Origin: an uncultured Alphaproteobacteria bacterium
GTDB lineage: Bacteria > Pseudomonadota > Alphaproteobacteria > UBA6615
Reading direction: 5' to 3'
DNA length: 46,508 bases
Assembly: GCA_943787445.1 (NCBI GenBank)
Contig: CALSML010000008.1
Coordinates: 1-46,508, forward strand
In this document: positions 38,975 to 46,508 of the stretch, in pieces
Position numbering within the stretch: position 1 is the first letter of the stretch
Layout: each line of letters begins with the position of its first letter
Translations under genes and position numbers: made by a program
The notes under the pieces: model-generated
The model's input: only the letters and a program-made list of their open reading frames with translations
Database searches by the model: none
What the model was told of the DNA's origin: nothing

Positions 38975-41398
38975 CTAATGTCGCACCACACCGGAGGCAT
39001 CCGACTCGTCATGGACGGCTGAAACGCGCGCCGAGTCGTGCGCAGCTTCGTCCCATTCGATCGGAACCAGAGGCTGCGTCAGCGCATGCTCGAGGACCTC
39101 ATCCACGGTTGCGACCGGATGATTTCAAGTGCCTTCGGCACGTTCTCTGGGATATCCGCCAGGTCTTTCTCATTGTCCTTGGGATGATCACGACCGTCTG
39201 CAGACCGCCGCGCAGTGCTGCCAGCAGTTTCTCTTTCAGCCCGCCAATCGGCAGCACGCGGCCACGCAGAGTGATCTCGCCCGTCATGGCGACGTCAGCG
39301 CGGACGGGAATGCCCGTCATGCGGAGATGATGGACGTGCACATGGCGACGCCAGCTGACGGACCATCCTTCGGCGTGGCACCTTCAGGCACGTGCACGTG
39401 GATATCCTGCTTGTGAACAGTCAGGCGGCAGAATGCCATCGCAGCAGGCGCGAGCGCACGAAAGCTGCGGGCGGCTTGCACCGATTCCTGCATCACATCG
39501 CCAAGCTTGCCGGTATGCGCGACATTGCCCTTGCCCGGCATTACAACCGCCTTCAATCTGACAGCAATTCGCCGCCAACCTCGGTCCAGGCCAGCCCGGT
39601 CACAACGCCAACCAGATCTTCAAGCTCCGCCTTGCCATAGCGGAACTTCTTGATACCTGCGTACTTTTCGAAGTTCCGCTTACGGTCACCTTGATCGAGT
39701 GCTCGCTCGCCGCGATTTCCTTGCACCGCTTTGCGCGTCAGGTTGGCGATCTCACGCTCCAGGTTACGCACGCCCGCTTCACGCGTGTAATAGCGCATCA
39801 AGGTCCCGCAGGCCGTCATCCGTGATCGCCCATTCGCCTTTCCTCAGGCCATGTTCTTCGACCTGCTTGTCGATCAGGTGACGTTTGGCGATCTCAACCT
39901 TCTCATCCTCAGTGTAGCCAGGGATGCGGATGATCTCCATCCGATCCAACAGCGGCTGCGGCATGCGCAGGCTGTTGGCGGTCGTAACAAACATCACGTC
40001 CGAAAGATCGTAATCAACCTCAAGATAGTGATCGGCAAAGGTGTGAATTCTGTTCGGGATCCAGCACTTCAAGCAGCGCCGACGACGGATCGCCGCGCCA
40101 ATCTGACCCAGTTTATCGATCTCATCCAGCAGGAAGAGCGGGTTGGAGCTCTTCGCCTTTTTCATGCCCTGGATAATCTTGCCCGGCATGGAACCGATAT
40201 ATGTCCGGCGATGGCCGCGCACTTCGGCTTCATCGCGCACGCCGCCAAGCGACATCCGCACGAAATTCCGCCCGGTCGCCTTGGAGATCGAGCGGCCAAG
40301 CGACGTTTTACCAACGCCCGGCGGGCCAACGAGGCAAAGAATTGGGCCTTTGACCTTCCGCATACGCGTCTGCACGGCGAGGTATTCGAGGATGCGTTCT
40401 TTGACCTTCTCCAGGCCATAATGGTCGGCATTCAGGACTGCTTCCGCACCCTTCAGATCGCGTCTTCACCCGGCTAGGCTTCTTCCACGGGATCGAGGTC
40501 ATCCAGTCCAGATAGTTGCGGACGACCGTCGCTTCCGCCGACATCGGGCTCATATTGCGGAGCTTCTTCAGCTCAGCCTGCGACTTTCTCCTGGGCTTCC
40601 TTGGAGAGCTTTGACTTTTGAAAGCTTCTCCTCGAGCTCTGCAGCTCGTCATCTTGCTCGTCTTCGCTCGCCGAGTTCGCGCTGAATCGCCTTCATCTGT
40701 TCGTTCAGATAATACTCGCGCTGGGTCTGCTCCATCTGGCGCTTCACGCGGCCACGGATGCGCTTCTCGACCTCCAGAACTCGATCTCGCCTTCCATGAG
40801 AGCGAACACGCGCTCCAGCCGTCTTCTGCGCTGACAGCCTCCAGCAATTCCTGCTTCTCGGGAATTTTCAGCGACAGATGTGCAGCCACCGTGTCAGCGA
40901 GCTTGCTCGGCTCCTCGATCTGATTGATCGAAACCAGCACCTCCGGCGGCATCTTCTTGTTCAGCTTGACGTACTGATTCGAACTGGGTGACGACGGAGC
41001 GGGCGCTAAGCCTCCGTCTCGCTCTCGATCCTGATCGTCTTCGGGCAGCACATTTCGGCAGTGGCTTCGAAGATAGTCCGCATTATCCGTGAATCTACGA
41101 CGGATGCACGCTCACCACCCTCGACCAGCACCTTCACCGTGCCATCGGGCAGTTTCAGCAGTTGCAGGATCGTTCCGATTGCGCCAACGGTGTATAGTAT
41201 CCTCCGGCGACGGATCATCCTGACCGGCGTCTTTCTGAGTCACCAAGCAGGATTTTCTTGTCGTCCTTGCATCACGTCTTCGAGCGCGCGCACAGATTTC
41301 TCGCGGCCGACAAACAGCGGCACGATCATGTGCGGAAACACGACGATGTCGCGCAACGGCAGAACGGGAAACAGTGCACCTTTGGAAACTTCAGTCAT
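38975..41398 (-). CDS. lon: ATP-dependent protease Lon (frameshifted in this sequence)
   Basis: AAA+ serine protease for misfolded and regulatory proteins. Frame-switched pieces: [34 protein letters not shown] cut at several points (N-domain), [16 protein letters not shown], Walker [16 protein letters not shown] near 40330, [40 protein letters not shown] (Walker B), [20 protein letters not shown], and the protease motif [11 protein letters not shown] with the catalytic Ser near 39356, then [27 protein letters not shown] with the catalytic Lys. The ATG is at 41398. The C-terminus ends in a TAG at 38975. The restored length of 807 residues fits Lon. Breaks are frequent from about 41.25 to 39.1 kb. 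Confidence 0.92.
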
Positions 41399-41579
41399 AA
41401 CAGGATCCGAATAGACGATATCGATAGAGAGAAACTAACCGTAAATCCTTGAAGTCAGGTTTACAGCCCGGACAGGAACATCCCGGCGCGCGAATCGCAC
41501 CGCTCACTAATAATTGGTGTGTAGGCCCCCACAATCAAGTGCTAACGGGGACGAATTGACCACAAGATACGGTGGATAA

Positions 41580-42848
41580 TTAGGCGCTCGTCCCAATATC
41601 TTCACGTTTGTCCGCAGTAGATATGAAGGGGTGCCGCATTGCCTTCAACGACTTCACCGTTGATGACAACCTCTTCGACCCCGTCCATGCCCGGCAGGTC
41701 GAACATCGTATCGAGCAGGATATTCTCCATGATCGAGCGAAGCCCGCGTGCACCTGTTTTGCGTGCAATCGCTTTCTTGGCAATCGCTCAGAAGTGCATC
41801 TTCGGTAAAAGTGAGCTTCGACGCCTTCCATATCGAAAAGGCGCTGATACTGCTTGATCAGAGCATTCTTCGGCTGGGTCAGAATCTGCACCAGCGCATC
41901 TTCATCCAGGTCCTCCAGCGTCGCCATCACCGGCAGACGGCCGACAAACTCCGGAATCAGTCCGAACTTCAGCAGATCTTCTGGCTCAACTTCTGAGACT
42001 TTCGCCAGTCGCCGATCATCGGGCTCGTCGCGAACATCCGCGCCAAAGCCCATGCCGAGCCCTTGCCGCGCTCGGAGATGATCCGCTCAAGACCGGCAAA
42101 GCGCCACCGCAGATGAACAGGATGTTGGTCGTATCCACCTGCAGGAATTCCTGCTGCGGATGCTTGCGACCGCCCTGTGGCGGCACGGAAGCAACCGTGC
42201 CTTCCATGAGCTTCAGCAAGCGCCTGCTGCACGCCTTCACCGATCACATCGCGCGTGATCGAGGGGTTTTCAGATTTGCGAGTGATCTTGTCGACCTCGT
42301 CGATATAAACAATCCCGCGCTGCGCCTTCTCCACGTTGTATTCGCGAGCTTGCAGAAGCTTCAGGATGATGTTTTCAACATCTTCGCCCACATAGCCCGC
42401 TTCGGTCAGCGTGGTCGCATCCGCCATGGTAAACGGAACATCCAGAATCCGCGCCAGCGTCTGCGCCAGCAAGGTTTTGCCGCAGCCTGTCGGGCCAATC
42501 AGCAAGAATGTTGGACTTGGACAGCTCGATATCACCGCCCTTCTGGGCGTGATTGAGGCGTTTGTAATGGTTGTGCACGGCCACAGACAGCACGCGCTTG
42601 GCCATCGCCTGACCAATCACATAGTCATCGAGCACACCGCAAATTTCTTGTGGCGTCGGAACCCCTTCGCTTGACTTCAGGCTGCTGCCTTTGGTTTCTT
42701 CGCGAATGATATCCATGCACAGCTCAACGCATTCATCACAGATGAATACAGTCGGCCCCGCAATCAGCTTGCGCACCTCATGCTGGCTCTTGCCGCAGAA
42801 AGAGCAATACAGGGTGTTCTTGGAGTCACCGTTACCGGACTTGCTCAT
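41580..42848 (-). CDS. clpX: ClpXP unfoldase subunit ClpX (frameshifted in this sequence)
   Basis: AAA+ unfoldase that feeds ClpP. The N-terminal zinc domain reads [19 protein letters not shown] and [10 protein letters not shown]. Walker [16 protein letters not shown], the [19 protein letters not shown] pore-loop region, [11 protein letters not shown] (Walker B), ICGGAFAGLE-like text, [23 protein letters not shown] and [10 protein letters not shown] (IGF-loop helix region) follow in different frames. Breaks are visible near 42505, 42218, 42050, 41805, 41725 and 41628. I take the end as the TAA at 41580, giving the tail [10 protein letters not shown]; a TGA at 41602 is the out-of-frame alternative. 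The outer span equals 422 codons plus stop. Confidence 0.92.
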
Positions 42849-43003
42849 ATACCTTGTGTCCCGTGCTGGGGCGTAATGTCTGATCGACTGCCCATAACGG
42901 GGCGAATCACTAACAGAAACGATTGAACAATAGCTAAGGGGCAGCGATCAATAATTAGTTAAATCCCAATTTCGCGATATTTCTCGAAAATGGGCGCTAA
43001 CCC

Positions 43004-43660
43004 TTACTTATCTTTACCTTTGTCGTCTTCCTGGTCCAACTCCGGCCGTTTCGAAACGACCTCATCAATCAGGCCAAACGCCTGTGCTTCATCGGCTGTG
43101 TAGAATTTGTCGCGCTCGAGAGCATCGGCGATCTTGTCGACCGGCTGCCCTGTATGGTCAGCATAAATCTCGTTCAGACGTGCCCGAATTTTCAGAATTT
43201 CCTGAGCATGGATTTCAATATCCGTTGCCTGTCCCTGAAAACCGCCTGAGGGCTGATGCACCATGATACGTGCATTTGGAAGCGCAAACCGCTTGCCCTC
43301 TGCGCCGCCTGCCAGCAGAAGCGAGCCCATTGATGCGGCCTGTCCGACACACAATGTCGCCACATCAGGGCGGATGTACTGCATCGTGTCGTAAATCGAC
43401 ATGCCCGACGTCACAACGCCCCCGGGGGAGTTGATGTAGAAGCTGATATCTTTGTTCGGATTCTCGGCTTCGAGGAACAGCAGCTGTGCACAAATCACGC
43501 TGGCGACTTCGTCCCCGACGGGCCCCGTCAGGAAAATGATCCGCTCCTTGAGAAGTCGGGAGTAGATATCATACGCCCGCTCGCCGCGGTTCGTCTGTTC
43601 GACGACCATAGGCACAAGCGCATTCATGCGCGGTGTATCGTCAATCACCATTGTGTTCAT
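43004..43660 (-). CDS. clpP: ATP-dependent Clp protease proteolytic subunit
   Basis: Serine peptidase of the ClpXP and ClpAP machines. The 218 residues show [22 protein letters not shown], the catalytic Ser in [14 protein letters not shown], His in [15 protein letters not shown] and Asp in the later [14 protein letters not shown] region (conserved D-x-x-x-F-M/Y). The frame is clean. The ATG at 43660 has GGAG close upstream. A 155-base gap without an evident terminator leads to clpX, so partial cotranscription is likely. A heat-shock type promoter lies upstream. Confidence 0.97.
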   Translation of the reverse strand: MNTMVIDDTPRMNALVPMVVEQTNRGERAYDIYSRLLKERIIFLTGPVGDEVASVICAQLLFLEAENPNKDISFYINSPGGVVTSGMSIYDTMQYIRPDVATLCVGQAASMGSLLLAGGAEGKRFALPNARIMVHQPSGGFQGQATDIEIHAQEILKIRARLNEIYADHTGQPVDKIADALERDKFYTADEAQAFGLIDEVVSKRPELDQEDDKGKDK

Positions 43661-43715
43661 TCACTCCGTACTCGGATCAGGCTTTGAAAACTCGGCAAGC
43701 GCCGCCTACCGACAC

Positions 43716-43744
43716 AAAATAGGCTCGAAGCGAGTCTCTGCAAG
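43716..43744 (-). promoter_or_regulatory. RpoH (sigma-32) type promoter for clpP
   Basis: On the minus strand, CTTG (43741-43744), 17 bases, then CCTATTTT (43716-43723). This equals the alphaproteobacterial heat-shock form CTTG-N17/18-CYTATNT except for the last G of the long version. It lies 56 bases before the clpP ATG, just beyond the tig stop, where a heat-inducible clpP promoter is expected. Confidence 0.55.
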
Positions 43745-43764
43745 GCCCACCCGGAACACCGATA

Positions 43765-45273
43765 CTAACTGTCTTTCTTGGCCGCCGCCTTCTTGGCTGC
43801 TGGTTTCTTCTTGGCCGCAGGCTTCTTGGCTGTATCTTTCTTTGCCGCCGGCTTCTTGACGGCTTCTTTTTTCGCGGCTGGCTTCTTGGCTGCCGGCTTT
43901 TTTGCTGCGGCCTTTTTCTTCGCGGGCTTCTTGTCTTCGGCCGCAGCCGTTTCTGCCTCAATCTTTTTGTTCAACTCGTCAGGAGACATTTCAGTCTCCG
44001 TCACGTTGGCAAGCTCGAGGATAAAATCGACGACCTTGTCCTCAAAGATCGGTGCCTGCAGTGACGCACTCGCCTGCGGATTATCCCGGTAGAAGTCAAT
44101 GACCATCTGCTCCTGGCCCGGCATCTGGCGCGCTTGCTCCATGATTGCGCGGTTCACCTCTTCCTGGCTCACCGTCAGGCTGTTCGTCTCACCAACATGC
44201 GAAAGCAACAAGCCAAGACGGACACGACGATCGGCGATTTCCTTGTAGGAGACCCGCAGTTCGTCATCGGACTTGCCCTTGTCGTCTTCGTCGAGCTGAT
44301 CTTTTTCCTTGGCTTCCTCGATCTGCTTCCATATCTGATCGAACTCATCTTCAGCCATGCGCGGCGGCACTTCGAAGTCATGTCCCTCAGCCAGCTTGTC
44401 GAGCAATTCACGTTTGGTGCGCTCACGCGTCAAACGATTGTATTCCTGTCCCAACTGCTCGCTGACAGCGACCCGCAATGTGTTGAGGTCTTCCATGCCG
44501 AGCGATTTCGCAAAATCATCATCGATGGCGACTTCCACGCCTTCGTGAATTTCCTGAATGGTGCAGTCGAACACGGCCTCTTTGCCCGCGAGGTCATCAA
44601 CGCCGTAGTCGTCGGGGAATGACACTTTCACATCCGTCTGCTTGCCGATTTCTTTGCCAACGAGCTGTTCCTCGAAGCCCGGAATGAACTGGTTTGAACC
44701 AAGTTCAAGCCGGATACCGGTTCCCGCACCGCCTTCGAATGCAACACCGTCAATCTTGCCCTCGAAATCGATCACCACGACATCGCCGGTCGCCGCCGGA
44801 CGAGGGTCCTCAATGGGTTTGGTTTCCCGGTTCTGCTGAACAATCCGTGCGATGGCATCGTCGATCTCGCCATCGGTGGGAACGACCTTGATGCGCTCCA
44901 GTTCCAGGCTTCCGAGATCAAGCTCGCCGATCTCGGGCAGAATCTCCACCGACAGGTCAAATTCCAGATCCTTGCCCTCGTCAAAGGACACAACCTCGAT
45001 CTTGGGCTGACCCGCCGGGCGCAAGCCACGATCCGTCATGATCTCCTGAGAAGTCTCCTGCACGGTGCCTTCGAGAACTTCGCCCATGACAGACCCACCA
45101 AAGCGCTGCTTGAGCACTTTCAACGGCACCTTGCCCGGACGGAAACCGGGGATATTGACGGTCTTGCCAACTTCCACCAGCCGCGCTTCGACACGCGTTT
45201 CAATATCGTTAGCCGCGACTGTGATTTTGAAGTCACGGAGAAGGCCTTCATTCTTTGTTTCAACGACGTCCAT
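43765..45273 (-). CDS. tig: Trigger factor with a lysine/alanine repeat tail
   Basis: Ribosome-bound chaperone and peptidyl-prolyl isomerase. The ribosome-docking signature GFRPGKVP is at residues 43-50. The FKBP-type domain (about 160-245) includes DVVVIDFEGKIDGVAFEGG and FIPGFEEQLVGKEIG. The C-terminal chaperone arms follow with REVAISEQ-like and EQARQMPGQEQMVIDFYRDNP text. Residues 446-502 are an added tail of about 57 residues, mostly Ala, Lys and Pro in a five-residue rhythm (PAAKK). E. coli trigger factor has 432 residues and no such tail. The frame is intact. It precedes clpP, the conserved order. Confidence 0.97.
   Translation of the reverse strand: MDVVETKNEGLLRDFKITVAANDIETRVEARLVEVGKTVNIPGFRPGKVPLKVLKQRFGGSVMGEVLEGTVQETSQEIMTDRGLRPAGQPKIEVVSFDEGKDLEFDLSVEILPEIGELDLGSLELERIKVVPTDGEIDDAIARIVQQNRETKPIEDPRPAATGDVVVIDFEGKIDGVAFEGGAGTGIRLELGSNQFIPGFEEQLVGKEIGKQTDVKVSFPDDYGVDDLAGKEAVFDCTIQEIHEGVEVAIDDDFAKSLGMEDLNTLRVAVSEQLGQEYNRLTRERTKRELLDKLAEGHDFEVPPRMAEDEFDQIWKQIEEAKEKDQLDEDDKGKSDDELRVSYKEIADRRVRLGLLLSHVGETNSLTVSQEEVNRAIMEQARQMPGQEQMVIDFYRDNPQASASLQAPIFEDKVVDFILELANVTETEMSPDELNKKIEAETAAAEDKKPAKKKAAAKKPAAKKPAAKKEAVKKPAAKKDTAKKPAAKKKPAAKKAAAKKDS
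43768..43938 (-). repeat. Degenerate 15-bp tandem repeat encoding the PAAKK tail of trigger factor
   Basis: About eleven units encode PAAKK or variants (AAAKK, EAVKK, DTAKK). Units differ at third positions and at some first positions, so the repeat is old or under selection, not a fresh slippage product. Such a repeat could vary in copy number between strains. Confidence 0.8.
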
Positions 45274-45388
45274 TGCCAGGTCCGATTTCTGCTATTCGAG
45301 TTATGTTCAGTTGGACAAACCAACCTGATATCAGATCAATGTGTCCGGTGTTCGTCTTGTACATTCCGCGCCGACTTGGCGGAAGAAT

Positions 45389-45475
45389 TGGTGCGGGCGA
45401 AGGGACTTGAACCCCCACGACTTTTCAGTCACCAGGACCTAAACCTGGCGCGTCTACCAATTCCGCCACGCCCGC
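45389..45475 (-). tRNA. tRNA-Leu (TAG)
   Basis: A class II tRNA on the minus strand with a long variable arm (TGACTGAAAAGTCGT). Acceptor GCGGGCG pairs with CGCCCGC, the anticodon stem CCAGG/CCTGG holds loop TTTAGGT with anticodon TAG, and the T-arm has GGTTCAAGTCC. Discriminator A and an encoded CCA give 87 bases. It lies 115 bases upstream of tig. Confidence 0.96.
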
Positions 45476-45650
45476 ACATTAAAATCCAGTTGATGACATC
45501 GCACGCCATGCACGTCCAAGGCCTCAACACGCCCGGACGGCGGTTGTCCTATACCATCATGTTTGCCGAGTAAACGGGACAAGCCCGTCAAAAACCTCAG
45601 CAATCGCCAGTGACCTTGCTCCGCAAGGCCTGCAGGACACCCGGCAACAT

Positions 45651-46508
45651 CTATGCGATATCATCGGCAATCAGCCCGGCGCCAAAGGCGCTTGCCGCCT
45701 CCCCATGCAGCCAGACCGCGGCCGACGCAGCTTCAAAAGCTTCCATGCCCTGTGCCAGCAATCCCAGCTCAAGCCCGGCCAGAACGTCACCGCTGCCCGC
45801 GGTGGCCAAATCCGGTGGCGCGTTCGCATTGATCACGGCACGTTCATCAGGAGCCGCCACGACCGTGTCGAGTTCTTTCATCACGACAATCTCTCCCGAT
45901 TCGACCGCTGCCGCACGTACGTGCGCCAATCGCACGCCATCTTCATCCTTGAACCTGTCTGCGAAAAGTCGCTGAAATTCGCCGTGATGAGGGGTCAGAA
46001 CGGTCGCGGCGTCTCGCGTCCGAACAGCCGCAAACAGTTGATCTGGCGCATCTGCGAAGACCGAGATCCCGTCCGCATCAATGACACAGGCTGCGTGAGC
46101 GGGAAGTCCATGCAGAACCTTTTCCCGCGTGTCGTCGCTGACCCCGTTCCCCGGCCCGATCAGGACTGCGCGGATCCGCGTGTCACGCAGCATGACGTCA
46201 AATTCCGCTTCATCAGCGATATCGCGAACCATGATCGACGGTCGTCCGGCGCGATACACGTTCAACGCATCCGCATGTGCCGCAATCGAAACGAGGCCTG
46301 CGCCGGCGCGCAAAGCTGCGTGTCCGGCAAGTCGGGCTGCGCCTGTCAGTTCCCTGCCACCCAACATAATTGCATGGCCGCGTGTGAACTTGTGGCTCGT
46401 GGGTGACAGGATCGGAAACTGCGGCCCCCAGAAGCCGGGGCCATTTTCGAACTGTTCCGGCGCGACATCACCCAGAACATCGTCGGCAATACCAATATCG
46501 GCCACGCG
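45651..46508 (-). CDS. nnr: NAD(P)H-hydrate dehydratase domain of Nnr, partial
   Basis: ADP/ATP-dependent dehydratase that repairs hydrated NAD(P)H. FTRGHAIMLGGRELTGAARLAGHAALRAGAGLVSI, shown by GAARLA and RAGAGLV, IGPGNGVSDD, VIDADGIS, LTPHHGEFQRLF and NAPPDLATAGSGDVLAGL (catalytic Asp) are ribokinase-like family motifs. The frame runs off the right edge; the text at the edge (ADIGIADDVL) matches the linker of bifunctional Nnr proteins, so an epimerase domain probably lies beyond. A GTG at 46505 is therefore not a convincing start. The frame ends at TAG 45651-45653, yet the next 17 in-frame codons read MLPGVLQALRSK..., which looks like the normal C-terminus. Confidence 0.93.
   Translation of the reverse strand, partial: RVADIGIADDVLGDVAPEQFENGPGFWGPQFPILSPTSHKFTRGHAIMLGGRELTGAARLAGHAALRAGAGLVSIAAHADALNVYRAGRPSIMVRDIADEAEFDVMLRDTRIRAVLIGPGNGVSDDTREKVLHGLPAHAACVIDADGISVFADAPDQLFAAVRTRDAATVLTPHHGEFQRLFADRFKDEDGVRLAHVRAAAVESGEIVVMKELDTVVAAPDERAVINANAPPDLATAGSGDVLAGLELGLLAQGMEAFEAASAAVWLHGEAASAFGAGLIADDIA

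Noticed and set aside
41509-41539. Heat-shock type promoter for lon (CTTGATT, 16 bases, CAATTATT)
   Set aside because: The -10 part does not match CYTATNT and spacing is short; too weak to list as a feature.

Overview
The window is a core-genome segment of an alphaproteobacterium. The strongest argument is gene order. Read on the minus strand from the right edge, it runs tRNA-Leu, tig, clpP, clpX, lon, an HU gene, tRNA-Val, tRNA-Asp, nuoABCDEFGHIJKLMN, birA, coaX, rnj, mce, a DUF1467 gene, proS, lolC, lolD, dnaE, rpsB, tsf, pyrH, frr and uppS. This is a familiar alphaproteobacterial backbone. Supporting signs are a 441-residue ProS without the editing insertion, a BirA without its DNA-binding domain, and a CTTG-N17-CCTATTTT heat-shock type promoter before clpP. 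Genus cannot be told from this sequence. Nothing looks like a plasmid, phage, IS element or CRISPR array.

Layout. 1-3738: translation and cell-envelope cluster (uppS cut by the left edge, frr, pyrH, tsf, rpsB). 3921-4602: two tandem paralogous small cupins. 4658-12930: dnaE, lolD, lolC, proS and a membrane-anchored class III nucleotide cyclase. 13210-16365: a purine-type permease behind a structured leader, tag and a chromate-transporter-like gene. 16362-20265: DUF1467, methylmalonyl-CoA epimerase, RNase J, CoaX and BirA. 20262-34284: the complete 14-subunit respiratory complex I operon. 34544-38396: tRNA-Asp and tRNA-Val flanking three accessory genes (HSL-type hydrolase, luciferase-like flavin oxidoreductase, double OsmC-domain protein). 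38521-45273: HU, Lon, ClpX, ClpP and trigger factor, a protein-quality-control cluster. 45389-46508: tRNA-Leu and the NAD(P)H-hydrate dehydratase part of an Nnr protein.

The backbone carries two visible insertions. One is a block of cyclase, permease, tag and chrA between the DUF1467 gene and proS. The other is the three-gene block between the two tRNAs. These are the most accessory-like parts of the window.

Sequence quality matters to any reader. Two patches, about 22.17-30.92 kb (nuoM to nuoF) and 39.1-42.5 kb (lon, clpX), carry a single-base insertion or deletion roughly every 50-130 bases, while the amino-acid sequence stays perfectly family-like when frames are switched. The stretches between them are clean. 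I read this as uncorrected sequencing or assembly error in essential genes, not decay. Coordinates of genes in these patches are outer limits of the reconstructed gene. One isolated frameshift of the same kind is in uppS near 115-118. No gene-free stretch exceeds 300 bases.

I found no clear new multi-gene system. The best candidates for something undescribed are the structured leader before the permease, the pair of operator-like palindromes in the tRNA-bounded block, the half-degenerate double OsmC protein, the tandem cupins and the lysine-rich tail on trigger factor.
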